In this document: positions 1 through 10,899 of the stretch, piece by piece
Layout: every line of letters starts with the position of its first letter
How positions within the stretch are numbered: position 1 is the first letter of the stretch
DNA from: Closterium sp. Naga37s-1
Taxonomy: Eukaryota; Streptophyta; Zygnematophyceae; Desmidiales; Closteriaceae
Assembly (NCBI GenBank): GCA_947471745.1
Contig: CANJKZ010000400.1
Coordinates: forward strand, 496,001-560,000
Direction of reading: 5' to 3'
DNA: 64,000 nucleotides
The notes under the pieces: model-generated
The model's input: the letters and a program-made list of their open reading frames with translations, nothing else
Told to the model about the DNA's origin: nothing
The model's database searches: none
Program-made: the position numbers and the translations under genes

Positions 1-99
1 CTAGTGCTGAGGGTGACTGTTACCGGTGTATGCCGCCTGACCCAGGTATAGAGGCTGCTGCTCTAGGTGCTAGTGAGTCTTCTCTCCCTGGTACTGCGC

Positions 100-1345
100 C
101 TGCTAAGGCCTTGCACACCTTCACGCTGGACTCAGGTGCCTCACGCTGTTTCTTTCGTGACAGCACCACCCTCACTCCTCTCCCTGCACCTGTCCCGGTC
201 AGACTGGCTGACCCCTCCGGGGGCTCAGTCGTTGCCCGTTCCTCCACTGTTCTCTTGTGTCCGGCGGTTCCGTCCGGTTCACTGTCAGTTCTTCACCTCC
301 CCTCATTCGATGGCCACTACCACCACTCCTGGGGGTCAGCGTGTGTCGATCTGCACGTGTACACGGACGGGTCGTCACCTGGCCCCGTTCACTCGTCGGC
401 CAGGGTCGAGTCTGTACACACTGGCTACCGAGCCTCCTCAGGTAGCTGCGTCTGCCCAGGTGTCTGCGTCAAGTCAGGTAGCACCCCCTTGCTCGTGTCG
501 CCTCCTGTCGCACCAGACTCTCCTCTGGCACCACCACCTTGGACACCCCTCCCTACCATGCCTGCGTGGCATGCACTCCCGCCTCCTTGTCTCTGGTCTT
601 CCCAGGTCTCTGCCTCCCCTCCCGCCCTCGCCGGCCCCGCCCTGCCTTCCTTGTGTCGAGGGGCGGCAGCGCGCCGCTCCTCACTCCTCCTCGTTTCCCC
701 CGACAACTGCTCCCCTGCAGACTCTCCACATGGACGTGTGGGGCCCAGCCCGCGTCAGTGGACAGGGCCGCGAGCGCTACTTTCTGCTGGTCGTTGACGA
801 CTACACGCGGTACACCACAGTCTTCCCCTTGCACAGCAAGGATGAGGTCGTTGATGTCTTGATCCCTTGGATCCGTGCAGTATGTCTCCAGCTCCGAGAG
901 CGGTTCCACCAGGACCTTCCTGTCTTGCGTCTGCACTCTGACCGAGGTGGTGAGTTCTCCTTCGACCTCTTGCGGGACTTGTGTCGTGGGGAGGGCATTC
1001 TCCAGTCGTTTACGCTTCCTACCTCACCGCAGAAAAATGGGATTGCTGAGCGCCGCATTGGCTTAGTCATGGAGGTCACTCGTACCTCCATAATCCATGT
1101 GGTTGCACCCCATTTTCTGTGGCCGTTTGCGGTCCGGTACGCTGCGCATCAGCTCAACCTCTGGCCCCGTGTCTCCTTGCCGGAGACCTCGCCCACACTG
1201 CGTTGGACGGGGGAGGTTGGCGATGCGTCGGTGTTCCGGGACTGGGGCTCTCGTGCCACTGTTCGCGATACGTCCGCGGACAAGCTCTCCGCCCGTGCTA
1301 TCCCCTTTGTCTTCCTTGGCTCTCCCCCTGACACACCTGGCTGGC
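100..1345 (+). pseudogene. Element A protease and integrase region
   Basis: The aspartic protease motif FTLDSGASRCFF is encoded near 118-155. The GAG-pre-integrase zinc segment follows at about 520-690, with WHHHLGHPSLP and CLPCVEGRQR (HHCC type). The integrase core starts near 721 with LHMDVWGPARV, then LHSDRGGEF near 935, then SPQKNGIAERRIG near 1027, giving the D, D and E residues of a DDE integrase. A fossil part of a Copia polyprotein; the domain assignment is secure. Confidence 0.88.
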
Positions 1346-1584
1346 AGTTTCACCACCCCACCTCGCGCCGTGTCTTCCCCTCTCAGGACGTCACGTTTGA
1401 CGAGTCGGTTCCCTTTTACCGTCTCTTCCCCTACCGCTCTGCCCCTCCCCCGCCCCCGCCGCTCTTCCTTGCTCCCGGTCCCCCTCTGGTAGACCCCCTC
1501 CCGCCCCAGGGTCCTGCTCCCTCAGGTGTGTCTCAGGTAGACCCTCTCCCTGGTACTGTGCCTGTTGAGGTAGCTGGCGACTTA

Positions 1585-2290
1585 GGTGCTGCTCGAGGTG
1601 CTGCGTCTGGGGGTGCGGAGCCTGGGGGTGTGGAGCCTGGGGGTGCGGAGCCTGGGGGCGCTGTGCTTGGGGGTGTTGAGCCAGGGGGTGCTGAGTCTGA
1701 GGGTGCCGGGTCTGGGGGTGCTGAGCCTGGGGGTGCGGAGCCTGGGGGTGCTGAGCTTAAGGGTGTTGAGCCTGGGGGTGCTGAGTCTGAGGGTGCGGAG
1801 TCTGGGGGTGCTGAGTCTCGGGGTGCTGATTCGTCTGGAGGTCCTACTGGTGCTTCGCCGAGATTGTCTCCCTGACCGGAGCCTCTCTCCCCGCAGCAGC
1901 TTAGTGAGTGGCTTGTTCGGCGCGCACACCTTCAGAGTGGAGTTGTCGGAGCTGGAGCCACTGGAGACACTGGAGCTGGAGGTGCTGGAGTTACTGCTGG
2001 AGCTGGTGGTACTGGAGGTACTGCGGCTGCTGGTCCTGGAGGTGCTTGTACCGTGGGTACCGGAGCTGCCGGGACTGGTAGTGTTGGAGGAGCTGGAGCT
2101 GGAGACCCTACGGAGCTTGGAGCTACTGGAGCTGGAGGCACTGGCGCTGGAGCTGGAGGAGCTGGAGCTGGAGGCACTGGCGCGGGAGGCGCTAGAGCTC
2201 GAGGAGCTGGAGCTGTTGACCCTGGAGCTGGAGGTGCTGCAGCTGGGGGTGCTGGTGGTACTGGTGCTGGAGGCACTGTGCGGCAGCGAT
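1585..2290 (+). repeat. Coding minisatellite in the integrase-RT hinge of element A
   Basis: Two adjoining tandem arrays. At 1590-1835 a GGGGGTGC-GAGCCT type unit (about 15 or 30 bp) encodes a Gly/Ala/Glu/Pro repeat such as GGAEPGG. At about 1955-2280 GGAGCTGGAG-type units encode Gly/Ala-rich sequence. Every family copy here with this region has such arrays at the same place between integrase and RT, with different unit order and length. Confidence 0.85.
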
Positions 2291-2916
2291 TGTACTTCGT
2301 TCCCCTGCTTTAGCAGGTTCTTGGTGTCCCGTCTTCTACTAGCCTTACTCCTCCCCTGCTGTGTCCACCGCTTCACCAGTCGCAGCTGCCGTTGCAGCCA
2401 GCCTCCTCACTGCCTGCTCCTTCTCCTTACACTGAGCAGTCCAGCGGACTTACATTGCGTCGTGAGCTTGCGTCTCGTCCTGTCTCGCTTGTTCGCACTG
2501 CTTGTCGCGTTCCTGGTTCGCGTCCTCCTCCTGTCCCTAGCACACATGCTATGGCACTTCGTCCTTCCTATGTTCCACTGCGTGTTCCTCTGCCGCCTCC
2601 TCTTGAGTCCTCTCTTCCTGTTGTCCCTGACCCTGGGTCTGACCTTGTGCATGCTGCCCGTCCCACTGTCTCTCGTCTCCTCGCTACTGTTGTCACAGAC
2701 CCTTCTTTTGAGTCCACTGTTGGGTCTGCCCTCGTTGCTGAGCTGCTTGACTTTGCTGCTGCCCGTCGTCTGGACTACGCCACAGCTCTTGTGGCTGAGA
2801 CTGAGTCTGCCAGTCCTCCGTCCGTTGGGGGTGAGTGTGCTCTTGGCACGGACGTCCTTGAGGACAGGTAGGAGGAATTTAAGTGTCTTGCAGCTACTGT
2901 ACCTCATTTCGCTTCT

Positions 2917-4535
2917 GTGCTGCTTGCCCATGAGGGAGACTCGGATGCACCAGACATCCCGACCCCGCGCTCTTACGCAGAGGCGATTACGGGTCCTTAC
3001 TCCTCTCAGTGGCAGGCAGCCATGGATGCCGAGATGGCATCCTGGAAGTCCACAGGCACCTGTGTCGACGCAGTTCCCCCCTCTCGGGCGAACACAGTCG
3101 ATGGCATGTGGATTTTCAAGGTGAAGCGGCCGCCGGGTTCTCTGCCTGCCTTCAAGGCGTGTTACGTTGCTCGAGGCTTCAGTCAGCGACAAGGGGTTGA
3201 CTACTTCCAGACCTTCTCCCCCACCCCGAAGATGACCACTCTTCGGGTGTTGCTGTACGTCGCTGCTCAACGAGACTACGAGCTGCACTCTCTTGACTTC
3301 AGCACAGCTTTCTTGCAGGGGAGCCTGCACGAGGAGATCTGGCTGTGTCGCCCACCTGGCTTCACTGGGTCGTTTCTTGCAGGTACCCAGTGGAGCCTCT
3401 GGCGGCCAGTCTACGGTCTCCGCTAGGCGCCTCGCGAGTGGCACGACACACTCAAGACTACACTTGCGGCTCTTGGGTTTGCTCCTTCGACTGCTGACCC
3501 GCCGCTGTTTCTACGCACCGACACCTCGCTGCCGCCATTCTACGTCGTCGTCTACGTCGACGACCTGGTCTTTGCCACTGCTGACACTGAGGCACTGACC
3601 CTTGTGAAGTCGGAGCTGCAGAAGAGACACACCTGCACTGACCTGGGTGAACTGCGCAGCTACCTTGGCCTGCAGATCACCCAGGACAGAGCTCGGCGCA
3701 CCATCACACTAACTCAGTCACACATGGTGCACCAGGTCCTTCAGCGCTTCGGCTTCCAGTTCTCCTCGCCACAGCCCACTCCTCTGTCTACCAGCCACTC
3801 GCTCTCAGCTCCACCTTCGGACGAGTCCGTAGAGCCGAGTGGTCCATACCTAGAGCTTGTGGGTTGCCTCATGTACCTGATGACGTGCACACGACCTGAC
3901 CTCGCGTACAATCTCAGCCTTCTGACTCGCTACGTGGCTCCTGGTAGGCACCGAAAGGTGCACTGGGATGCTTCGAAGAGGGTACTGCGTTACTTGTGCA
4001 GTACGTCGGGCATGGGGCTCGTGCTTGGAGGACGAGGTCCAGTTGTCCTCACCGATCACGCCGACGCTTCTTGGGTTGACGACTCAGCTACACTGTGGTC
4101 GTCACAGGGTTACACCTTCAGCCTTGGCTCCGGCTCTTTTTCCTGGCGGTCTACCCGCTCGTCTTCGGTTCTCAGCTCCAATTGTGAGGCTGAGATCTAC
4201 GCTGGGGCCATGGCTGCAGAGGAGCTACGCTGGCTCACCTACCTGTTGACTGACTTGGGAGAGCAGCATCGTTCGCCTCGAGTTCTGTACGTAGACAACA
4301 AGGCCATGATTGCCTTGTATTAGGAGCACAGACTGGAGCACAGAATGAAGCGCATCGCTCTGCGATACTTCCTTGCTCGAGAGTTGCAGCAGCGTGGTCA
4401 GCTTCGTCTTGCGTACGTGACCACTCAGGCCAACACTGCTGATGTATTCACCAAGGCACTTCCGCCTGGTGATCATCAGCGCTTCTCTACAGTGTTAGGC
4501 CTTGTGCCTACTTTGCCTCACTTGCTCACTTCGTG
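2917..4535 (+). pseudogene. Element A reverse transcriptase and RNase H region
   Basis: The RT begins around the conserved stretch SYAEAITGPYSSQW, followed by VKRPPGSLPAFKACYVARGF, DYFQTFSPTPKMTTLRVLL and a VYVDDLVFA catalytic box near 3550. RNase H follows at about 4040-4535 with DHADASWVDD, SNCEAEIYAG, YVDNKAM and ANTADVFTKALPPGDHQRF. All are characteristic of Copia pol. Broken fossil. Confidence 0.88.
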
Positions 4536-4762
4536 ACTTTGTCTGTACAGTGATCTACATATATGTCTGCATGCTTACACTTGGTAGGCCATGATCACTG
4601 TTTTGTTTGTTCTGTTTTATATAACCCTACATGTGAACTGGCCTTGTGGCCTTTTGCTTGTGCTCGGACTGTGTGGTGACTTTGTGATCCACCCTGAGCT
4701 TGCTTTGCTTTCTTGACTGGTCTTGTGACCACTTGTTCTCCCCCACTTTGCCTATGGGGGTG
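4536..4762 (+). other. Conserved 3' non-coding block of element A with hairpins
   Basis: Lies between the end of RNase H and the LTR. Arms cagtgatc (4548-4555) and gatcactg (4593-4600) are perfect complements around a 37-nt loop. Further on, ggccttgtggcc and ggtcttgtgacc each fold into a 4-bp hairpin with the same ttgt loop. The block ends in ccccactttgcctatggggg, whose ends can pair and which contains the purine tract. The same layout recurs in B, G, J, K, M and N. Confidence 0.7.
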
Positions 4763-4894
4763 TGTCGGAATGTTATAGTGGTTACATTTGTGTAGGCTAT
4801 AGTGGTGTAGCCCATAAGGGGTACAACCCAATTTGGGCTAGTACTTGTACCCAACTGTTTCATAATTCATTCATCCTCGTTCATTCCTCTGACA
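4763..4894 (+). repeat. 3' LTR of element A (132 bp)
   Basis: Starts TGTCGGAATG right after the purine tract gggggtg and ends CCTCTGACA. Length and TGTCR...CA ends match the other family LTRs in this window. Confidence 0.85.
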
Positions 4895-6168
4895 TCGACT
4901 TCTTTCAGACCTTCTTTCCCACCCTGAAGATGACCACTCTTCGGGTGTCGCTACACGTTGCAGCTCAGCGTGACTACGAGCTGCACTCCCTCAACTTCTC
5001 CACAACTTTCTTGTAGAGCAGCCTTCATGAGGCCATCTGGCTGCGCAGTCCACCTGGCTTCACTGGGTCGTTTCTTGAGGGTACCGAGTAGAGCCTACGG
5101 TGACTAGTGTACGGCCTCCGTCAGGCACCTTGCGAGTGGCACGACACACTGAGGACGACACCTGCGGCTCTTGGGTTTGTTCCTTCGACTGCTGACCCGT
5201 CGCTGTTTCTGCGCACCGACACTACCCTGTCGCCGTTCTACGTTCTCGTGTACGTCGACGACTTGGCTTTTGCTACTGCCGACACAGAGGCGCTGGCCCT
5301 AATGAAGGCGGAGTTGCAGGAGAGACACACCTGCACTGACCTGGGTGATCTGCGGAGCTATCTTGGCTTGCAGATCACCCGGGACAGAGCACGACGCACC
5401 ATCACCCTGACTCAGTCACACATGGTGCACCAGGTCCTCCAGCGCTTTGGCTTCCAGTACTCCTCGCCACAGCCCACTCCTCTGTCTACCGGTCACTCGC
5501 TCTCAGCTCCATCTTCGGGCGAGTCCATGGAGCCGAGTGGTTCCTACCCAGAGCTTGTAGGTTGCCTCATGCACCTGATGACATGCACACGACCTGACCT
5601 CGCATACCCTCTCAACCTCCTGGCTCACTACGTGGCTCCTGGTAGACACCGAAAGGTGCACTGGGATGCTGCGAAGAGGGTACTGCATTACTTGTGCAGT
5701 ACATCGGGCATGATTATTGTGCTTGGAGGACGGGACTCAGTAGTACTCACAGGTCACTCAGACGCTTCCTGGGCCGACGACCAGGCAACTCAGCGGTCGT
5801 CACAGGGTTACACATTCAGTCTTGGCTCTAGTTCTGTCTCGTGGAGGTCTACTCATTCGTCTTCTGTACTTCGTTTTAGCTGTGAGGCCAAGATCTACAC
5901 TGGGGCCATGGCTGCACGGGAGCTACGCTGGCTGACCTACCTGCTGACTAACTTGGGGGAGCGGCCTTGTTCTCCTCCAGTTCTGTACGTCGACAACAAG
6001 GCCATGCTTGCCTTGTGTCACGAGCAGAGACTGGAGCACAGAACGAAGCACATTGCTCTTCGCTACTTTGCACTACTCTTGCACAAGGCCCTCGGGTCTG
6101 GTGATCATCAGCGCTTTTGCACTACTCTTGGGCTTGTGTCCACTCTGCCTCACCTGCTTGTCTCTTGA

Positions 6169-6415
6169 TCTTGCACTTGCTTAACACTGATATATATATT
6201 TAAACCTGCATGTTTAGTCTTGCTAGGTTGTAATCAGTGGACTGCCTTGCTATTATAACTCTGCATGTGAACTGGCCTTGTGGCCACTTGCTTGTGCTCA
6301 GAATGCGTGGTGATCTTGAGATCCACCCTGGGCTTTACATTGCTTTGTTCTCTTGCCTGACTGGCCTTGTGACCATTTGTTGTGTTGGCTATCCCTCACT
6401 TTGCCTAGGGGTTTG
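6169..6415 (+). other. Conserved 3' non-coding block of element B
   Basis: Arms cactgat (6185-6191) and atcagtg (6233-6239) pair perfectly, with a different sequence from the arms in A. The ggccttgtggcc hairpin and a ggccttgtgacc relative are present, then a degenerate purine tract ctaggggtttg. Confidence 0.65.
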
Positions 6416-6554
6416 TGTCAAAACATATTTATATGTTGTTAGTTCTGCTAGGCTACAGTGAGGTGCTCAGTACAGAGTACAACCCCAATTAGGGTTTCAT
6501 ATTTGTATCTCCTTGTTCCTAGTAATTCCTCATTCTTGCATAGTGATTCTAACA
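6416..6554 (+). repeat. 3' LTR of element B (139 bp)
   Basis: Starts TGTCAAAACATA after the purine tract and ends TTCTAACA. It contains the family core caaccccaattagggttt. Confidence 0.8.
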
Positions 6555-6864
6555 GTGCGCAGGCAGCAGGGGCGCGCTAGTAGCGGGCGCGCGCAGGCAG
6601 CAAGGGCGAGCAGGCAGCAGGTGCGCGCAGGCAGCAGGGGCCCGGAGGCAGTAGGGCGCGCGGGCAGCAGGGCGCGTGGGTTGCAGGCGGTAGGGGCGCA
6701 CGCACAACAGGCGCGCGCGGGCGGCAGGCGCGTGCGGGCAGCAGTGGCCCACGGGCAGCAGGGCGTGCGGGCAGTAGGGCGCGTGGGCAGCAGGGGCGCG
6801 CAGGCAGCAGGGCGCGCAGGCAACAGGCGCGCGCAGGCAGCAGGCGCGCGCGGGCGGCAGTGAC
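6555..6864. repeat. GC-rich minisatellite (leader of F)
   Basis: Irregular tandem array of roughly 17-18 bp units such as gcgcgcaggcagcaggg. It continues at 7116-7185 beyond the insert. ORFs on either strand here are low-complexity Arg/Ala/Pro sequence and are not considered genes. Confidence 0.8.
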
Positions 6865-6869
6865 GCGCG

Positions 6870-7110
6870 TGTCAAAATAGTAACTACAGTGTGAGACTAG
6901 GAGCCATGCTAGGGTTGAGACTAGGCATGGATGTCGAGAGAGTTATGGCAAGCAAGAGAAGAAAGTCGAGAAAGGAGGGGTTTCACTATAGAAAGTTGGA
7001 AACATATATGCAAGGAAAAGAGAGAGGTGCACCACCAAACAAGTTTAGAAACTACATTAAGTCTACACTACAGGCAGTTATAATATAATGCATGTAATTA
7101 TATTCTGACA
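6870..7110 (+). mobile_element. 241-bp solo-LTR-like insertion with 5-bp TSD
   Basis: A TG...CA-bounded segment (TGTCAAAATAG to TTCTGACA) interrupts the GC-rich minisatellite and is flanked by gcgcg on both sides (6865-6869 and 7111-7115). It is AT-richer than its surroundings. Ends and 5-bp duplication fit a solo LTR of a Copia element not otherwise seen here; a miniature non-autonomous element is possible. Because gcgcg is also a repeat motif of the host array, the duplication could be fortuitous. Orientation is by TGTCA start and is tentative. Confidence 0.6.
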
Positions 7111-7217
7111 GCGCGGGCAGCAGGGCCGCGCGCAGGCAGCAGGGGCGCACAGGTAGGGCGCGCGGGCAGTAACGGGCCCAGGATCTAGGATCGACCCTAA
7201 CCTAGAGTATGATACCA

Positions 7218-7326
7218 TATCAAGAGTGTGAACGGCGGAATGATTTGTGACTCGTACCAATAAGATTTGTGTCAACCCTAAAATGGTTGTACCCTACAGC
7301 CTACAAGTATATAATTGATTTTGACA
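7218..7326 (-). repeat. 5' LTR of element F (about 109 bp)
   Basis: On the minus strand starts TGTCAAAATC and ends CACTCTTGATA just before TGGTATCATACTC. It shares the gtaggctgtagggtacaacc core with the family LTRs. Confidence 0.65.
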
Positions 7327-7634
7327 AGCAGTTGGGGAAGAGAGTGCATGAGAGGACGAGGTGCGACGGTGTAGCTGCGTCAGCAGCGGCGTCAAGAACG
7401 TTAGAAGAGCCTCAGCAGCACATCAGCAGCGATGCCAGCCACTACTACCACCCCCTTTGCCTCCCCTGTAGCGGCAGATGCGGCAAGGCGGCGGTGGATG
7501 GCGCTGCAGGTGCTTCAACCACCTCTGTCAACCTTTCCCCCACAGCAACAGCCGCGACAGGTGCATCAGACGACATCTATGTTAGAACTCTAGTGAGAAT
7601 GATGTCGATTAGTTAAGAAGGGGGGGTACGAGAT
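7327..7634. other. Unassigned segment between F and G
   Basis: About 300 bp of mixed sequence. A short plus-strand ORF starting at 7432 reads MPATTTTPFASPVAADAARR and could be a scrap of a retroelement gag, but no family is recognised. No other feature is seen. Confidence 0.3.
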
Positions 7635-7706
7635 TGTCGAGGAAAATGGTTCCACCCTCTAGGGATAACCCCTACACAACCTAGAAACATATTAACATAT
7701 GAAGGA

Positions 7707-7945
7707 GGGGATAGCCAAACCTAACAGTGGTCACAAGATCAGTCAAGCAAGAGAACAACCAAGGCAAAGCCCAGGGTGGATCTCAAAGACACCACACAAT
7801 CTGAGAAACAAGCAAGTGGCCACAAGGCCAGTTCACATGCAGAGTTATAATAGCAAGGCAGTACACTGATAAAAAACCTAGCAAGAGGAAACGAGCAGGT
7901 ATAACGATATTTATCAGTGTACAACAAGTCCAAGTCAAGCAACCA
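7707..7945 (-). other. Conserved 3' non-coding block of element G
   Basis: Arms acactgata (7863-7871) and tatcagtgt (7912-7920) are perfect 9-nt complements. A hairpin equivalent to ggccttgtggcc is present near 7816-7827. The purine tract is degenerate. Confidence 0.65.
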
Positions 7946-7949
7946 GCAG

Positions 7950-9440
7950 GTGAGGCAGAGTGGGCACAAGCCCAAGAGCAGTGCAGAAACGCTGATGATC
8001 ACCAGACCCAAGGGCCTTGGTGAAAACATCAGCAGTGTTGGCCCGAGAGGCCACGTAAGCAAGGCGCAGCTGACCACGCTGCTGCAGCTCCCAAGCAAGA
8101 AACTAAGGAAGAGCAATGTGCTTCGTTCTGTGCTCCAGTCTCTTCTCACAACAAAAGGCAAGCATTGCCTTGTTGTTGACGTACAGAACTGGAGGAGAAC
8201 GAGGCTGCTCCCCCAAGTTGGTCAGCAGGTAGGTGAGCCAGCGTAGCTCCTGTGCAGCCATGGCCCCAGCGTAGATCTCGGCCTCACAGCTAGAACTAAT
8301 CACAGAAGAAGAACAAGTGGACCTCCACGAGACAGAACCAGAGCCAAGACTGAAGGTGTAACCCTGTGACGAACGCTGAGTCGCCTGGTCGTCGGCCCAA
8401 AAAGCGCCAGAGTGTCCTGTGAGTACCACTGAACCCCGTCCTCCAAGCACGAGCCCCATGCCCGATGTACTACACAAGCAACACAGTTACCTCTTCGCAG
8501 CATCAAAGTGCACCTTTCGGTGTCTACCAGGTGCCACGTAGCGAGCCAGGAGGCTGAGAGGGTACGCGAGGTCATGTCGTGTGCATGTCATCAGTTACAT
8601 GAGGCAACCCACAAGCTCTGGGTACAGACCACTCGGCTCTACGGACTCGTCCGAACGTGGAGCTGAGAGCGAGTGACCGGTAGACAGAGGAGTGGGCTGT
8701 GGCGAGGAGTACTGGAAGCCAAAGCGCTGGAGGACCTGGTGCACCATGTGTGACTGAGTCAGGGTGATGGTGCGCCGTGCTCTGTCGCGGGTGATCTGCA
8801 AGCCAAGATATCTCCACAGCTCACCTAGGTCAGTGCAGGTGTGTCTCTCCTGCAGCTCCGCCTTCACTAGGGCCAGCGCCTCTGTGTCGGTAGTGGCAAA
8901 AACCAAGTCGTCGACGTACACGAGAACGTAGAACGGCGGCAGGGTAGTGTCGGTGCGCAGAAACAGCGACGGGTCGGCGGTCGAAGGAGCAAACCCAAGA
9001 GCCGCAAGTGTCGTCCTCAGTGTGTCGTGCCACTCGCGAGGTGCCTGATGGAGGCCGTACACTGGTCGTCGTAGGCTCCACTGGGTACCCTCAGGAAACG
9101 ACCCAGTGAAGCCAGGTGGACGGCGCAGCCAGATGGCCTCGCGAAGGCTGCCCTGCAAGAAAGATGTGGAGAAGTCAAGGGAGTGCAGCTCGTAGTCACG
9201 CTGAGCTGCAACGTGTAGCAACACCCGAAGAGTGGTCATCTTCGGGGTGGGGGAGAAGGTCTGAAAGAAGTCGACCCCCTCACGCTGACTAAAGCCTCGA
9301 GCAACGTAACGTGCCTTGAAGGCATGCGGAGAACCCGGCGGCCGCTTCAACCTGGAAATCCACATGCTACTGACGATGTTCGCCCCAGGTGGGGGAACCT
9401 CATCAACGTAGGTGCCTGTGGACTTCCAGGAAGCCATCTC
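7950..9440 (-). pseudogene. Element G RT and RNase H region
   Basis: RT motifs on the minus strand include WISRLKRPPGSPHAFKARY, DFFQTFSPTPKMTTLRV and YVLVYVDDLVFATT near 8915-8950. RNase H shows SGAFWADDQATQRSS, SSCEAEIYAGA and YVNNKAML. Broken fossil of Copia pol, close in sequence to B. Confidence 0.85.
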
Positions 9441-10199
9441 TGCGTCCGTGGCTGTCTGCCACTTAGAGGAGTACTCGCCCGAGATCGCCTCTCTGTAAGA
9501 GCGCGGGGTGGGGATGTCTGGTGCATCCGGGTCTCCCTAAAGGGCAAGCAGCATGGTTGCGAGATGAGGTGAAGCAGTCGTAAGACACTCCAGCTCCTCC
9601 TGTATGTCTTCAAGAACGTCACAGCCAAGGGCAACCTCACCCCCAACGGATGGAGGATAGGCAGGGTCAGGGTCAGAAACAAGACTTGCAAGGTAGTCTA
9701 GGCGGTGCGCAGCAGCAAACTCAACTAGCTCAGCGACTAAGGCAGTTGCAGCAGGAGACGAGAACGTAGGGTTGGTCACAACTGTAGGAAGCAAGCGAGT
9801 GACAGTCGGATTGGAAGCACGAGCAAGGTCAGACGGAGGATCAGCAACGTCTGGAAGAGAAGACGCAGGAGGTGGCGGTAAGACAATACGGAGTGGAACA
9901 GAGGAAGGATGGAGTGTCATATCGTGAGTGCCTGGGACAGCCGGAGCACGAGGACAACGCACACGACGAACCCGAGCAGGAACAGAAGCTCTAGTCTCAG
10001 GCTCTTGACGCTCACGAGTGGAAGCACGAGTCTCAGGCTCTCGACGCTCAGTGAGGGACTCTGTCACAGCAGTGTAAGGAGCAGGAGCAGGCAGTGGGGA
10101 GTGAGGCAGTAGCGGTGGGAACAGTAACGGAGGAGTAGTACCAGCGACTGGGAACTCAGTAGGAGCTAGCGGAAGACCGAGAAGGTGGCGAAACGCACC

Positions 10200-10480
10200 A
10201 GCAGGTCCAGCACCTCCAGCACCTCCAGCACCAGCAGCACCTCCAGAACTAGTAGCACCTCCAGCACCTCCAGCAGTGGTAGCTCCAGCACCTCCAGCAG
10301 TGGCAGCTCCAGCACCTCCATCACCAGCAGCACCTCCAGCACCTCCAGCAGCAGCAGCACCTCCAGCACCAGCAGCACCTCCAGCAGTAGCAGCTCCAGC
10401 ACCTCCAGCACCAGCAGCACCTCCAGCAGTAGCAGCTCCAGTACCTTCAGCACCAGCAGCACCTCTAGTACCTCCAACAG
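10200..10480 (-). repeat. Coding minisatellite in the hinge of element G
   Basis: Tandem ccagcacctccagcag-type units (9 to 15 bp) encoding Gly/Ala repeats (AGGAAGAGG) on the minus strand. Homologous in position, not in exact sequence, to the arrays of the other copies. Confidence 0.8.
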
Positions 10481-10899
10481 GGTCACCCACAGCTCCACCG
10501 CTACTAGGACTCGCAGCAACCCCAGAGTCAGCACCCCCAGAACCAGCACCCCCAGTCGCAGCACCCCCAAAACCCTCACCCTCTGTTTCAGCACCCCTAG
10601 GCTCAGCACTAGCAGTCTCAACGGCAGAGTCCACAGCAGCAAGCTGCGGAGGCGGCGAAGACGGCCGAGGCGGAAAACCAGGGGGGATTCTCCAAGCGCG
10701 GAGAGCGGCAAGTGGCCGTCGTGTCGTCAGCGGCGGGGTCACCCCCCTCAGCTGGGCCAAAGGAGTCAGAATAGATCTCCAAAGGCTCAACCAAGGGGGG
10801 TGGGTCTACCTGAGAGACACCTGAGGGAGCACGACCCTGTGGAGGGAGGGGGTCTACCAGGGGGGGGACTGGTACCAGGAAGAGAGGTGCGAGGGGGAC

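Larger units (their letters stand above)
1..4894 (+). mobile_element. Copia element A, 3' part (left end outside window)
   Basis: Ty1/Copia order is seen on the plus strand: protease, GAG-pre-integrase, integrase, repeat-coded hinge, RT, RNase H, 3' non-coding block, purine tract and 3' LTR. The 5' LTR, leader and most of gag lie left of the window. The coding part is broken, with roughly six breaks. The DNA just after the 3' LTR continues as RT sequence of element B, so A most likely inserted into B, with tcgac at the right edge as the expected target duplication. Age cannot be taken from LTRs because only one is present; the amount of decay suggests a moderately old copy. Confidence 0.9.
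4895..6554 (+). mobile_element. Copia element B, 3' part
   Basis: Begins inside RT (FFQTF and MTTLRVSLHVAAQRDYELHS) directly after A's LTR, then continues through RT (YVDDLAFATAD near 5245), RNase H (SDASWADD, SCEAKIYTG, DNKAML) to about 6168, the 3' non-coding block (6169-6415) and a 3' LTR. Broken, with about five breaks in the visible part. The 5' portion should lie left of the window beyond A. Its LTR abuts the leader repeat of F, so B probably inserted there (expected target gtgcg). Confidence 0.85.
6555..7326 (-). mobile_element. 5' end of minus-strand Copia element F (LTR plus leader)
   Basis: Reading the minus strand: an LTR (7326 to 7218), a primer-site-like TGGTATCATACTC (7217-7205), then a GC-rich leader made of gcgcgcaggcagcaggg-like units. 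The leader is split by a 241-bp insert and then cut by B's LTR at 6554. The rest of F is not in the window. Assignment to the short-LTR Copia family rests on the LTR, primer site and leader architecture only. Confidence 0.65.

Noticed and set aside
2407-3444. Antisense ORFs of 100-350 residues opposite RT and integrase in several elements
   Set aside because: They mirror the GC-rich sense coding sequence and recur as shadows in each copy without domains.
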